DNA of 64,000 nt, taken from NCBI RefSeq assembly GCF_023701745.1, contig NZ_JAJOZB010000001.1, positions 3,540,501 through 3,604,500 on the forward strand, given 5' to 3'. Below are positions 38,119 to 47,051 of this stretch, in pieces. The notes below the pieces were generated by a model. That model was given only the letters and a program-made list of their open reading frames with translations. It searched no databases and had not been told where the DNA came from. Positions within the stretch are counted from its first letter, which is position 1, and every line of letters begins with the position of its first letter. The position numbers were made by a program, and so were the translations under genes. Origin of the DNA: Streptomyces sp. RKAG293 (GTDB lineage Bacteria; Actinomycetota; Actinomycetes; Streptomycetales; Streptomycetaceae).

Positions 38119-39438
38119 ATGGCTTCACCGTCCTCAAGCCCCGATCCAGCCCGAACCGCCACCATGGCCAACGCGGCCTTCCGGCAGTTGCGCGGAGACC
38201 GTTCCCCCAACGAGTTCGCTGCGGCGGTACGCCGTTCCGCCCGCGAGATCGGCGAGCAGGTCAGCTGCGACGCCCGGTACATCGGGCGGGTGGAGGCCGG
38301 GGAGATCCGGTGCCCCAACTACGCCTACGAACGGGTGTTCCGCCATATGTTCCCCGGCCGTTCGCTGGGCGACCTGGGCTTCGCCCCGCGCGAAGCGGTA
38401 CGGGGCAGACGCGGCGGCGCGCCACCGCTGGAGACGTACGAATTCGAATTCGAGGAGAGCGACGTGCTGCGTCGCGTGTTCATGACCGGCGGCCCCGCCG
38501 TCGTCGCGACCGCCCTGGTGTCCGGCTCCGCCGTGCACCCACCCGCCGGCCGGGTCGGCGTCGGCGAGGTCCACGCCGTCGAGGAGGCCGTGCGGCACAT
38601 CCGGCTGCACGACGACCGGCACGGCGCGGACGGCCTGTACGAACAGGCGGGCCAAGCCCTGCGCACCGCCTACCGGCTGCTCGACGAGGGCGCCTACAGC
38701 CAGTCCGTGGCCGACGGGCTGTACGCCGGAGCGGGTGAACTCGCCGTCTCCGTCGGCTGGCTGGCCCACGACTCCGGCCGGTTCACCGACGCCCGCTCCT
38801 ACTACGCCGAGGCACTCGCCACGGCCCGCGTCTCGGGCGACGCCGCCCTGGAGGCCCACGCCTTCTGCAACACCGCCTTCCTCGCCCGCGACGCGGGCCG
38901 GCCGCACGAGGCCGTCCGCGCCGCCCAGGCCGCCCAGGCCGCCGCCCGCCGCCTCGCCTCGCCTCGGCTACTCTCCCTGCTCGCACTGCGCGAAGCGGGC
39001 GGCCGCGCGGGACTCGGCGACCGCTCCGGTTGCGAACGCGCGCTGTCGCGCGCCCAGTCGCTCTTCGGGCGCGGCCCGTCCGACGCCGACCCGCAGTGGA
39101 TGACGTTCTTCGGCGAGGCCGAACTCGCGGGCCTGGAGGCCCAGTCCTGGTCGGCGCTCGGCGACCACCGCCGCGCCGCGGACTCCGCCCGCCGCGCCGT
39201 CAGCCTCCAGGACCCGCACTTCACCCGCAACATCGCCCTCTACGGCGCCGAGTTGTCCGCAAACCTGGCCGCCGGCAACCGCCCCGACGAGGCCGCCGCC
39301 GCGGGCTCCCGCGTCCTCGACCTCCTCGGCCGCGTCCAGTCCTCCCGCGTACGGGCCCTCCTGGACACCACCGCCACCCGCCTCCGCCCGCACCACCGGA
39401 CGACGGCGGTAGCCGCCTTCCTGAGCCGCCAGCGCTAG
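38119..39438 (+). CDS. XRE-type regulator with TPR-like domain
   Basis: The 439-aa protein has an N-terminal helix-turn-helix-like region (residues 20-70; VSCDARYIGRVEAGEIRCPN) and a long helical repeat domain (about 130-430) of TPR type, for example SYYAEALATARVSGD. This layout matches the Streptomyces NsdA/NsdB group of TPR regulators that repress development and antibiotic genes. Membership is a suggestion, not shown. ATG 38119 follows AGGAG 8 nt upstream. Confidence 0.82.
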   Translation: MASPSSSPDPARTATMANAAFRQLRGDRSPNEFAAAVRRSAREIGEQVSCDARYIGRVEAGEIRCPNYAYERVFRHMFPGRSLGDLGFAPREAVRGRRGGAPPLETYEFEFEESDVLRRVFMTGGPAVVATALVSGSAVHPPAGRVGVGEVHAVEEAVRHIRLHDDRHGADGLYEQAGQALRTAYRLLDEGAYSQSVADGLYAGAGELAVSVGWLAHDSGRFTDARSYYAEALATARVSGDAALEAHAFCNTAFLARDAGRPHEAVRAAQAAQAAARRLASPRLLSLLALREAGGRAGLGDRSGCERALSRAQSLFGRGPSDADPQWMTFFGEAELAGLEAQSWSALGDHRRAADSARRAVSLQDPHFTRNIALYGAELSANLAAGNRPDEAAAAGSRVLDLLGRVQSSRVRALLDTTATRLRPHHRTTAVAAFLSRQR

Positions 39439-39641
39439 TCGCCTCCGGCGGAGGTTTCAGGACCCACCTGCGGTGGGGGTGCGGGTACGTCGGCGCCCAC
39501 CCCCACCGTTACGCCTGCGGCGGGCTTTTCCCCACCCGCCCGCCCGACACCGGCACCGATGCAGGTGCGTCGGCACCCGCCCGCAGACCCGGGGACGGCG
39601 TTCCTGCCCGCACCAGCGGGCCAGCTGTGACGTGAGGGGGA
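39439..39641. other. Non-coding spacer before repeat B
   Basis: GC-rich spacer between convergent genes. It is rich in short C/G runs and has no convincing reading frame, promoter or RNA gene. It leads into the dispersed hairpin repeat. Confidence 0.5.
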
Positions 39642-39744
39642 CGGGGCCGCAGGGAGGGGGGTCCGAAATGCTGCCGAGCTATTTGTGGGCCGCCAGGCCC
39701 TGAATAGTCGATTTCGGACCCCCCTCCCGGAGGACCCGGCCCCC
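39642..39744. repeat. Dispersed hairpin repeat, copy B
   Basis: This element lies between the convergent XRE-TPR and phosphatase genes. Its core is a stem: GGGGGTCCGAAAT (39657-39669) pairs perfectly with ATTTCGGACCCCC (39711-39723), extended inward by CGAgCTATT and AATAGTCG. The outer blocks and both arms match copy A (21923-22055) in the opposite orientation. The shorter loop lacks the insert of copy A. Confidence 0.7.
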
Positions 39745-39755
39745 GACCCCCAACG

Positions 39756-40364
39756 TCACCCGAGGTGACCCGTGTCGTTCCAGCGTTCAACGGCCGGGTC
39801 CCCGTACGCCCACCCCAGAATCGACAGCGACGCCGGATCCAGCCGGATCGACGCTCCGAACGACGGATCCAACCCCAACCACCGCGCCCCCAGCGTTCGC
39901 AAGAAGTGCCCGTGGGCGAAAACGAGCACGTCCCGCTCCGCCGACCGCGCCCACCCCACCACCTCGTCCGCCCGCGCCGCCACCCCCGCCAGGGACTCGC
40001 CCCCCACCACCCCGTCCCGCCAGATGTTCCACTCGGGCCGGCCCGCCGCGCGCTCGCGCTCAGCGATCTCGTCGGGGACGAGTCCTTCGTAGGCGCCGTA
40101 GTCCCACTCCATGAGGGCGTCCCACGGCTCGGCGCGGTCGCCGAAGCCGGTGAGGTCGCAGGTCTCGCTCGCGCGGACGAGGGGGCTGGTGCGGACCTCG
40201 AGGCCGGGCAGTCCGTCCCAGGGGGCGCCGTGCAGGCGCTCGGCGAGCAGCCGGGCGGTGCGGCGGCCCTCGTCGGTGAGGGGGATGTCGGTGCGGCCGG
40301 TGTGGCGGCCGGAGAGGGACCACTCCGTCTGGCCGTGCCGGACCAGAAGGATGCGCGGAGCCAT
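39756..40364 (-). CDS. Histidine phosphatase family protein
   Basis: A 202-aa phosphoglycerate-mutase-like phosphatase with the catalytic RHG in [10 protein letters not shown] and the second His in FAHGHFLR. Related Streptomyces proteins are called phosphoglycerate mutase or acid phosphatase; the substrate cannot be fixed from sequence. ATG 40362-40364. It is convergent with the TPR regulator and next to a TetR gene on the same strand (38-nt gap). Confidence 0.9.
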   Translation of the reverse strand: MAPRILLVRHGQTEWSLSGRHTGRTDIPLTDEGRRTARLLAERLHGAPWDGLPGLEVRTSPLVRASETCDLTGFGDRAEPWDALMEWDYGAYEGLVPDEIAERERAAGRPEWNIWRDGVVGGESLAGVAARADEVVGWARSAERDVLVFAHGHFLRTLGARWLGLDPSFGASIRLDPASLSILGWAYGDPAVERWNDTGHLG

Positions 40365-40402
40365 GCGGAGGGACCTTTCATCACGTAATGGAGATCACTC
40401 CA

Positions 40403-41110
40403 TCATCGCGCACTCCGGGCGGCCGGGCCGATGAGGCCCGTCAGGAGTCCGTCGAGGCCGAGCTCGTACTGGGCCATCCCCGCGTCCTGCGCGATGGCGA
40501 GCTCGGGGACGAGCTCGGTGAGCGCGGGGTAGCGGTCGGCGGGGAGGTCGGCGAGCCGGGCGCGTACCCGGTCGCGCAGACCGTCCTCGCACAGGGCGCG
40601 GTCCCGCCGGACGTTCCACAGCGCGGAGCCGACCGTGTACTGCATGAGGGCGACGTGGGCGCGCGCGGCGTCGACCCGGTCGAGGCCGGCGGCGCGCAGC
40701 AGGCCGAGCATCCGGTCGATGACGGCGATGGCCTCGTCGCCGCGCATGGGGCGGGTGGTCAGCAGCTGCAGGGCCGAGGGGTGGTCGGCGAAGAGCCGGA
40801 AGACGCTGCGGCATACTTCACGCAGCTGCTCGCGGGCGTCCGCGGTGCCCTCGGCCTCGCCCATGGCGGGCAGCTCGACCTCGCTGAGCAGCCGCTGGGC
40901 GACGGCGTCGCTGATCTCTTCCTTGCTGCGGAAGTGCGAGTAGACGGCCATCGTGCCGACGCCGAGCTGCGCGGCGAGGGCGCGCATGGTGAACGCCTCG
41001 GCGCCGTCGCGGTCGAGCAGTACGACCGCTGCGTCAAGGATTCTGTCGGGGTTGAGCGTGTTGCGTGGAGCGCGGCGCCGGGGGGTGCGGGCCGACTGGG
41101 TGACGGTCAT
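40403..41110 (-). CDS. TetR-family transcriptional regulator
   Basis: The 235-aa protein has an N-terminal basic extension, a TetR helix-turn-helix (TMRALAAQLGVGTMAVYSHF) and a C-terminal TetR_C-like domain. Start ATG 41108-41110 is used; a longer version from 41185 lacks a ribosome site. It is divergent from the PAP2 membrane protein. A palindrome in the shared region is a likely operator. Confidence 0.9.
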   Translation of the reverse strand: MTVTQSARTPRRRAPRNTLNPDRILDAAVVLLDRDGAEAFTMRALAAQLGVGTMAVYSHFRSKEEISDAVAQRLLSEVELPAMGEAEGTADAREQLREVCRSVFRLFADHPSALQLLTTRPMRGDEAIAVIDRMLGLLRAAGLDRVDAARAHVALMQYTVGSALWNVRRDRALCEDGLRDRVRARLADLPADRYPALTELVPELAIAQDAGMAQYELGLDGLLTGLIGPAARSAR

Positions 41111-41252
41111 GCCATTCTCTAACTTCTCGCGGAGAGCAACCTGGGAGGGCGCCCCGGGCGTCTTCCCGCACGCATACCCGACCAAGAGATGTTGAACACA
41201 GAACGAACGCAGTGTGGCCGGGAATTTCCGGGGCGATGTGCGGGCTGTCTAG

Positions 41253-41265
41253 CGTACGACGTACG
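41253..41265. promoter_or_regulatory. Palindrome between TetR and PAP2 genes
   Basis: CGTACG-A-CGTACG, two 6-nt palindromic halves about a central base, lies about 60 nt upstream of the PAP2 start. It may be the operator of the divergent TetR protein. Confidence 0.4.
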
Positions 41266-41324
41266 GTAGAGCCTACGACATGGTCCGCAAGGAGCCACAT
41301 CCGCAGAACGGGGAGAACGGCCGC

Positions 41325-42320
41325 ATGACGATCACCGCCACAGCGCCTCGCGCCTCGGCCTACCGGGGCCGGCTGCGCTGGTGGACCGAGCTGCCGCTCA
41401 TCGCCGTCGTGTACGCCCTCTACTCGTGCGGCCGCCTGCTGGTCCGCGGCGACGTGGACAACGCCGTCGAGAGCGGGATCGACATCCTGCATCTCGAAGA
41501 GCTGATGCGGATCGATCCGGAGCGCTGGCTCAACGGCATCTGTACGAAGTACGCCGCGATCGGCGTCCCCGCGGACTTCGCGTACGCCTCGCTGCACTAT
41601 CTCGTGACGCCCATGATCCTGGTGTGGCTGTGGCGGCGGCGGCCGACGCACTACCGCGCGGCCCGCACGTGGCTGATGCTGTCCACCCTGATCGGCCTGA
41701 TCGGCTTCACCCTCATGCCCACGGCGCCGCCGCGGCTGCTCGACAGCAGCCACGGCTTCATCGACACCATGGCGCAGTACGGCTCCTACGGCTGGTGGGG
41801 CCAGGACGCCAGCGCCCCGCGCGGCCTCGGCGGGCTGACCAACCAGTACGCGGCGATGCCGAGCCTGCACGTCGGCTGGTCGCTGTGGTGCGGGATCATG
41901 CTGTGGCGCTACGGGCGGACCCCGCTGGTGCGCTCGCTGGGCATCCTGTACCCGCTGATCACCACGTTCGTGGTGATGGGCACCGCCAACCACTACCTGC
42001 TGGACGCGGTCGCCGGTGCGGCCGTCATGGGCATCGGCTACCTGCTGGCCCCGCGGGCCCTGCTCGCCGTCGACGCGCTGCGCGCCCGGTGGGCCGTCCG
42101 GTCCGGCGCCACCACCTCCGCGGAGGGCCACAGCCCGGTCGTGGCGGCCTCCGCGACCGCTGCCGCCTCCGGGACGCAGGCCCCGGCCCCGGCGGCTCCC
42201 AGAAGCGCTCCGCACGGCCCGGTACCCAGCGGGGTCCCGACGTCGCGGACGCGATCCCAGGACGAGCACAGATCGGATCCCTCGGACAGGTCTTCCGTGG
42301 GTCAGGGCCGAATGTCGTAG
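41325..42320 (+). CDS. PAP2-superfamily membrane protein
   Basis: The 331-aa protein has about six membrane helices and the PAP2-type phosphatase motifs: LMPTAPPR, then AAMPSLHVGWSLW, then GTANHYLLDAVAG, whose two His residues are catalytic. This is the PAP2_3 / inositol-phosphoceramide-synthase-like group, acting on lipid phosphates. A cytoplasmic C-terminal tail (about residues 260-331) is Ala/Pro/Ser-rich. ATG 41325 follows GGGGAGA. It is divergent from TetR. Confidence 0.88.
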   Translation: MTITATAPRASAYRGRLRWWTELPLIAVVYALYSCGRLLVRGDVDNAVESGIDILHLEELMRIDPERWLNGICTKYAAIGVPADFAYASLHYLVTPMILVWLWRRRPTHYRAARTWLMLSTLIGLIGFTLMPTAPPRLLDSSHGFIDTMAQYGSYGWWGQDASAPRGLGGLTNQYAAMPSLHVGWSLWCGIMLWRYGRTPLVRSLGILYPLITTFVVMGTANHYLLDAVAGAAVMGIGYLLAPRALLAVDALRARWAVRSGATTSAEGHSPVVAASATAAASGTQAPAPAAPRSAPHGPVPSGVPTSRTRSQDEHRSDPSDRSSVGQGRMS

Positions 42321-42341
42321 CCGGGTGCGAGACTTCCGCGG

Positions 42342-43481
42342 GTGAGCACTACGCACTATCTGCGGGAGCGGCTGGCCGAGTTGCGCGGACCGGCCACGTC
42401 TCCACGTCCGCTCGACGCGCGGGCCCTCGCGGCCCTGGCCGCGAATCCCGGCTGCCGCCGCCGGGCCCTGCTCGACGCCGCCGGGATCGACAAGGGCGCG
42501 GTCGCGCAGGTGCTGGGCGCGCCCGCCCCGTTCGGGCAGTCCCAGTTCGCCTTCGCCCGCGGTCATGCCTTCGAGGCCCGGGTCAAGGCGGAGGAGTGCG
42601 CCGAGCTGCTGCGGCTGCTGGGCGCCCCCGAGGACAGCGGGGCGCTGCTGCCGGACCTGTCGGCCGCCGGTCCCGAGGGCCGCACCGCCAGGACCCGGCT
42701 GGCCCTGGCGGAGGCGACCTCCGCCGGCTGCTGGACGCTGCTGGACCACCCGCTGCTGGCGCTCGACGTGGCGGGGTCCACCGCCTACCTGGAGCCGGAC
42801 GCGGTGGCGGTCGCGCCGGACGGCTCCTGGACGGTCGTCGAGGTCAAGTCCTTCCCGATCCTGGACGGCAGCGCGGACTCGGTGAAGGTGGGCGCCGCCG
42901 CCCGCCAGGCCGCGGTGTACGTGCTGGCGCTGGAGCGGCTGGCGGGGCCGCTGGAGGAGACCGCGGGTCCCGTGCGGGTGTCGCACGATGTGCTGCTGGT
43001 GTGCCCCAAGGACTTCTCGAACCTGCCGACGGCCCAGTTCGTCGATGTGCGCAAACAGCTGTCGGTGACCAGGCGGCAGCTGACCCGGCTGACGCGTATC
43101 GAGGAGATCGCCGCCGAGCTGCCGGACGGCACCACGTTCGACCTGCGCTGGTCCGAGGACGGCCGCACCCCGACCCGGCCGGCCCCCGAACTGGCCGCCG
43201 CCGTCGAGGCGGTCCCGGCCGCGTACTCCCCCGAGTGCCTGGCCGCCTGCGAGCTGTCCCTCCACTGCCGTGACCGCTCCCGTGCCTGCGGCTCCGTCGA
43301 GTCCCTGGGCCGCGGCCTGCGCGGTGAGCTGGGCACCCTCACCACGGTCGAGGCCGTGCTGTCCGCCGCCCTCGGCACGGACGCCGCAGGCGCCGAGGCG
43401 GACCCCGCCGTCGCCGCGCTGCGCCGCGCCGCCGTGCTGCGCGCCGAGGCGCTCACCGCCGGAGGTGCCGCATGTCACTGA
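42342..43481 (+). CDS. RecB/Cas4-type PD-(D/E)XK nuclease with probable Fe-S cluster
   Basis: The 379-aa protein has the full RecB-family nuclease set: GHAFEARV (His75), Asp153 in LEPDAV, the Glu167-Val-Lys169 of VVEVKSF, and QAAVY (Gln189-x3-Tyr193). Cys38 plus Cys299, Cys303, Cys309 and Cys316 give the split Cys arrangement of AddB, Cas4 and Dna2 Fe-S nucleases. GTG 42342 is the start. It overlaps the next gene by 10 nt in an operon ending in an SF1 helicase. No cas1/cas2 or CRISPR is present, so it is not an adaptation nuclease. Motif reading is direct; activity is inferred. Confidence 0.88.
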   Translation: MSTTHYLRERLAELRGPATSPRPLDARALAALAANPGCRRRALLDAAGIDKGAVAQVLGAPAPFGQSQFAFARGHAFEARVKAEECAELLRLLGAPEDSGALLPDLSAAGPEGRTARTRLALAEATSAGCWTLLDHPLLALDVAGSTAYLEPDAVAVAPDGSWTVVEVKSFPILDGSADSVKVGAAARQAAVYVLALERLAGPLEETAGPVRVSHDVLLVCPKDFSNLPTAQFVDVRKQLSVTRRQLTRLTRIEEIAAELPDGTTFDLRWSEDGRTPTRPAPELAAAVEAVPAAYSPECLAACELSLHCRDRSRACGSVESLGRGLRGELGTLTTVEAVLSAALGTDAAGAEADPAVAALRRAAVLRAEALTAGGAACH

Positions 43482-45034
43482 TCGGGACGCTGGCGCGGGC
43501 CGAGGCCGTGGTCGCGGGCCGGGCGCAGCCGGTGGCGACGGTCCGGCACCGGCACCTGTCGCCGCATCCGCTGGTTTTCGTGCCGCTGACGACGGCCGGC
43601 GAGGTCGGCGCTCCACTGGGCGCGCTGGTGGGCCGCGACCGGGAGGCGCCGAGCCTGCTGGTGGTCACACAGCCGCGCGACCGGGACCTGCGGTTCGACT
43701 TCCTCGCGGCGCTGGCGACCGCGGTCATCGCGCACATGGACCGGTACGCGGACGAGGTGGAGACCGAACCGGCGACCCGGAACCGCGAGGAGTCCGAGGT
43801 CTGTGCGGACGCCCCGCAGATCATCGTGCCGAACGCGGCGGCGGTGGACTACGTCCGGCTGCTCGGCCGCTCCACCCGGTTCCGCCGTACGGCGGAGGAG
43901 AATCCGGACGAGCCCTATCCGGTGCCGTCCCAGGTGCCGCTGTCCGGTCGCTGGCTGACCCACTACGCGGAGCGCGCCCGCACCCCCGGCGCCTCGCTGC
44001 TGCTGTCGATGACGGAGCTGCTGTCGCGGCACTGGGCGACCGGCCAGAGCAATCTGGAGGACCAGCACCTCGGCGCGCTGCTCGGCTGGATCGACCCTCC
44101 CGAGGGAATGACCGGCGCGGAGGCGGCCCGCCGCGCGGAGACCGGACGCGGACCCGACGGCCTGCTGCTGAGCCCGCCCGCCGGCCCGGCGACCGACCCC
44201 GCCTTCGACAACACGGTGCTGGCGCCCGCGATGTCCCGCTTCGACGCGGCCCGGGCGGCGGCGCGGACGGCCGGCGCGGAGCGGTCCGCCGCGATGTCCC
44301 TCGCCGAGGCCGAGGTGCGGGCGCTCGTCGAGAGCCAGTTGCGGCCTGCCTGGGACGATGTGTGGCGTGGTCTCGATCTGCTGCGGGCGCTGCCCGAGGG
44401 CGGGCATGTCGAGGAGCGCTGGAAGCGGGACCGCTGGTCGTACACCGGCCACCGGGACCGGGTGCGGGCCGGTGAGCCGCCGCAGCCGAAGCGCGACGAC
44501 GCCATCGCGGCCGCGCAGAAGCTGATGGGCCGCGAGACGGCCCAGGTGCGGTTGGAGGCGCAGGAGGCGCTGGACGATCCGCTGGTGATGGCCGGGCGGC
44601 GGCTGTCAGGCGAGGCGTTCGCGGGCGAGGTCACCGGCGTGGTGATGGCGTACAGCGAGGCGAAGGTGCCGCGCCCGCGCCCGCTGGTAACCGTCGCGAC
44701 CGCCGACGTACCGCATTTCGACGCCGACGCGAAGCTCTACCGCGCGCTGCCCGGCGGGAAGACTCAGGAGGCGCGGTTCGTCGAGTGGCCGTCGCCCGGG
44801 GAGGTCACCGTACGACTGCTGAACGGCATGGGCCGGGGCAAGGTCCCGGACGAGGGGTCGGTGCCCGCGGCCGGCGACCGCGTGTGCTGGACGCTGTTCG
44901 AGCACGCGCCGCGCGGCGGACCGGAGTTGCCCGACCCCGAGGACACCCCGTGGACGCACGGCGGCCCGCCGGGGACCGCCGCCGCACCGGCAGCGCCCGC
45001 ACCCGATCCCGTCACCGTGGAGGACTTCCTGTGA
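43472..45034 (+). CDS. Unknown protein in nuclease-helicase operon
   Basis: The 520-aa protein is soluble, rich in Ala, Arg and Glu, with no signal peptide, metal motif, Walker motif or recognised domain. Its first 10 nt overlap the nuclease and its last 4 nt overlap the helicase start, so it is firmly part of the same operon. A helical middle (about residues 265-345, with repeated AAR and EAE patterns) and a Pro/Ala-rich tail ending TVEDFL are visible. It could be the third subunit or a scaffold of a nuclease-helicase complex. Confidence 0.85.
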   Translation: MSLIGTLARAEAVVAGRAQPVATVRHRHLSPHPLVFVPLTTAGEVGAPLGALVGRDREAPSLLVVTQPRDRDLRFDFLAALATAVIAHMDRYADEVETEPATRNREESEVCADAPQIIVPNAAAVDYVRLLGRSTRFRRTAEENPDEPYPVPSQVPLSGRWLTHYAERARTPGASLLLSMTELLSRHWATGQSNLEDQHLGALLGWIDPPEGMTGAEAARRAETGRGPDGLLLSPPAGPATDPAFDNTVLAPAMSRFDAARAAARTAGAERSAAMSLAEAEVRALVESQLRPAWDDVWRGLDLLRALPEGGHVEERWKRDRWSYTGHRDRVRAGEPPQPKRDDAIAAAQKLMGRETAQVRLEAQEALDDPLVMAGRRLSGEAFAGEVTGVVMAYSEAKVPRPRPLVTVATADVPHFDADAKLYRALPGGKTQEARFVEWPSPGEVTVRLLNGMGRGKVPDEGSVPAAGDRVCWTLFEHAPRGGPELPDPEDTPWTHGGPPGTAAAPAAPAPDPVTVEDFL

Positions 45035-46413
45035 GCCGCACGACGGAGGACTCTCCGCCCCACGGCCCGGCCCGGCCCGCGCCGCGCGACCCCGCCGCCG
45101 AGGCGGCGGCGGTCACCGAGGCGATCCTGCGCGACACGCTGCACGGCTCGTCGCGCGGTGTCGTCGTCGACTCCCCGCCGGGCGCGGGCAAGTCGACGCT
45201 CGTGGTGCGCGCGGCCAGGGAACTGGCCGCGGCGGGCGAGTCGTTGATGGTGGTGGCGCAGACGAACGCGCAGGTGGACGATCTCGCGGACCGGCTGGCG
45301 ACCGCCGATCCCGGGCTCCCGATCGGCCGGCTGCACGGCAGCGAGTCACCGCCCGATCCGCTGCTCGACCGGCATCCGTCGATCGTGAAGTCCGCGAAGG
45401 TCGCCGATCTCGCCCAGCAGAAGGTCGTCATCGCGACCTCCGCGAAGTGGGCGTACGTCAAGACCACCGATCTGACGTCGCCCTGGCGGCACGCGATCGT
45501 CGACGAGGCCTACCAGATGCGCTCGGACGCGCTGCTGCAGGTGGCCGGGCTCTTCGAGCGGGCGCTGTTCGTCGGCGACCCGGGGCAGCTGGACCCGTTC
45601 AGCGTGGTGGGCGCCGACCAGTGGGCGGGGCTGAGCTACGACCCGTCGGCAAGCGCGGTGGTGACGCTGCTGGCGCACAATCCGGGCCTCCCGCAGCACC
45701 GGCTGCCCGTCTCGTGGCGGCTGCCGGCATCCGCGGCGCCGCTGGTGTCGCGGGCGTTCTACCCGTACACGCCGTTCCGCAGCGGCACCGGGCCCGGCGT
45801 CCGGCGGCTGTCGTTCGGGGTGCCCTCGCAGGGCACCGGCCCTGACGAGGTGCTGGACGAGGCGGCCGCGTCGGGCTGGGGGCTGCTGGAGCTGCCGGCC
45901 CGGCACACTCCCCGGACGGATCCGGAGGCGGTGCACGCGGTGGCCCAGGTGGTGCGGCGGCTGCTGGACCGGGGCGGGGTGACGTTCAGCGAGCGCTCGC
46001 CGGAGCCGGCGCCGCTGACCGCGGACCGGATCGCCGTCGGCACGGCGCACCGCGACCAGGCGGCGGCGGTGCGGTCGGCGCTCACCGCGCTGGGCGTGTC
46101 CGGTGTCGCCGTGGACACCGCGAACCGGCTGCAGGGCCGGGAGTTCGACGTGACGGTCTTCCTGCACCCGCTGTCCGGCCGCCCGGACGCGACGGCCTTC
46201 CATCTGGAGACGGGCCGGCTCTGCGTGCTCGCCTCCCGGCACCGGCACGCGTGCATCGTGGTGTGCCGGGCGGGGGTGGCCCGGCTGCTGGACGAGCACC
46301 CGTCGACGGAACCGGTGCAGCTGGGCGTGACGGTGAAGTTCCCGGACGGCTGGGAGGCCAACCACGCCGTGCTGGCGCACCTGGACGAGCACCGGGTCCC
46401 GTATCGGGCGTAG
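45031..46413 (+). CDS. SF1 helicase of the Upf1/Dna2 type
   Basis: The 460-aa ATPase has Walker A DSPPGAGKST (residues 47-56), motif II IVDEAYQM, motif III FVGDPGQLDPF, and motifs V and VI in VDTANRLQGREFDVTVF and ASRHRHACIVV. This pattern fits the Upf1-like SF1B clade (5'-3' helicases including Dna2), not UvrD. The GTG start overlaps the previous stop (GTGA). It ends the operon. Paired with an Fe-S nuclease it has the two activities of Dna2 on separate chains. Confidence 0.9.
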   Translation: MSRTTEDSPPHGPARPAPRDPAAEAAAVTEAILRDTLHGSSRGVVVDSPPGAGKSTLVVRAARELAAAGESLMVVAQTNAQVDDLADRLATADPGLPIGRLHGSESPPDPLLDRHPSIVKSAKVADLAQQKVVIATSAKWAYVKTTDLTSPWRHAIVDEAYQMRSDALLQVAGLFERALFVGDPGQLDPFSVVGADQWAGLSYDPSASAVVTLLAHNPGLPQHRLPVSWRLPASAAPLVSRAFYPYTPFRSGTGPGVRRLSFGVPSQGTGPDEVLDEAAASGWGLLELPARHTPRTDPEAVHAVAQVVRRLLDRGGVTFSERSPEPAPLTADRIAVGTAHRDQAAAVRSALTALGVSGVAVDTANRLQGREFDVTVFLHPLSGRPDATAFHLETGRLCVLASRHRHACIVVCRAGVARLLDEHPSTEPVQLGVTVKFPDGWEANHAVLAHLDEHRVPYRA

Positions 46414-46536
46414 CCCCGGTGCGGAACGGTGCGGGACGCTGCGGAACCGCACGTCAGACGGCACTTCGGACGGCCCGGAGGCCCACTTGCGCGGGCGCGG
46501 GACAATGGAACGCGCGAATCCCTTGGAGGTAGGTAC

Positions 46537-46899
46537 ATGTCCGAGCCGCAGTCGGCTCACGACCGGCGCGACGCCGTCCCGCCGGCCCCCGCACGGCGCC
46601 TGCGCCCGGCGGAGCTGCTCTTCGAGCCCGCCCAGGCCCTCGCCGACGAGGAGCACTTCTTCGACCTGGAGTCGCTCGACGATCCCCGGGAGCTGCTGGC
46701 GCGCTCCACGGAGCTGGCGCTGGCCTTCCGCGCCGCCGCCGACCGGGCGACGGAGTACCAGGCGATAGCCGCTGCCCAGCTGGCGGATCCCCGGCGCTTC
46801 GACCGGCTGACGTATGCCGCGATCGCGGAGCAGTCGGGCTGGACCGAGGACTACGCGAAGAAGATGGTCGAGTTCGGGACACGTCTGCAGGAGCGGTGA
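46537..46899 (+). CDS. Small conserved protein with C-terminal helical motif
   Basis: A 120-aa protein with ATG 46537 and a strong TTGGAGGT ribosome site. The N-terminal 40 residues are basic and Pro-rich. The rest is helical, ending in a helix-turn-helix-like LTYAAIAEQSGWTEDYAKKM. It follows the helicase by 123 nt and might be an accessory to that operon or independent. No family is recognised. Confidence 0.75.
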   Translation: MSEPQSAHDRRDAVPPAPARRLRPAELLFEPAQALADEEHFFDLESLDDPRELLARSTELALAFRAAADRATEYQAIAAAQLADPRRFDRLTYAAIAEQSGWTEDYAKKMVEFGTRLQER

Positions 46900-47051
46900 C
46901 CAGAACCAATGCCCTGAGCCGGTGATTGTGTCAAGCGACCACGGCCCTTTGGCATATGCGGGTTGCGCAAGGTACCGGACGACCGGCGTTCCTGTCCCGT
47001 ATTCGTCCGATTAACATCGACGCAGTGCGAGCGGCCGGTACCTCTAGGTGT

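Noticed and set aside
42342-43481. CRISPR-associated Cas4
   Set aside because: Motifs are Cas4-like, but there are no cas1/cas2 genes or repeat arrays in the window, and the operon partner is an SF1 helicase.
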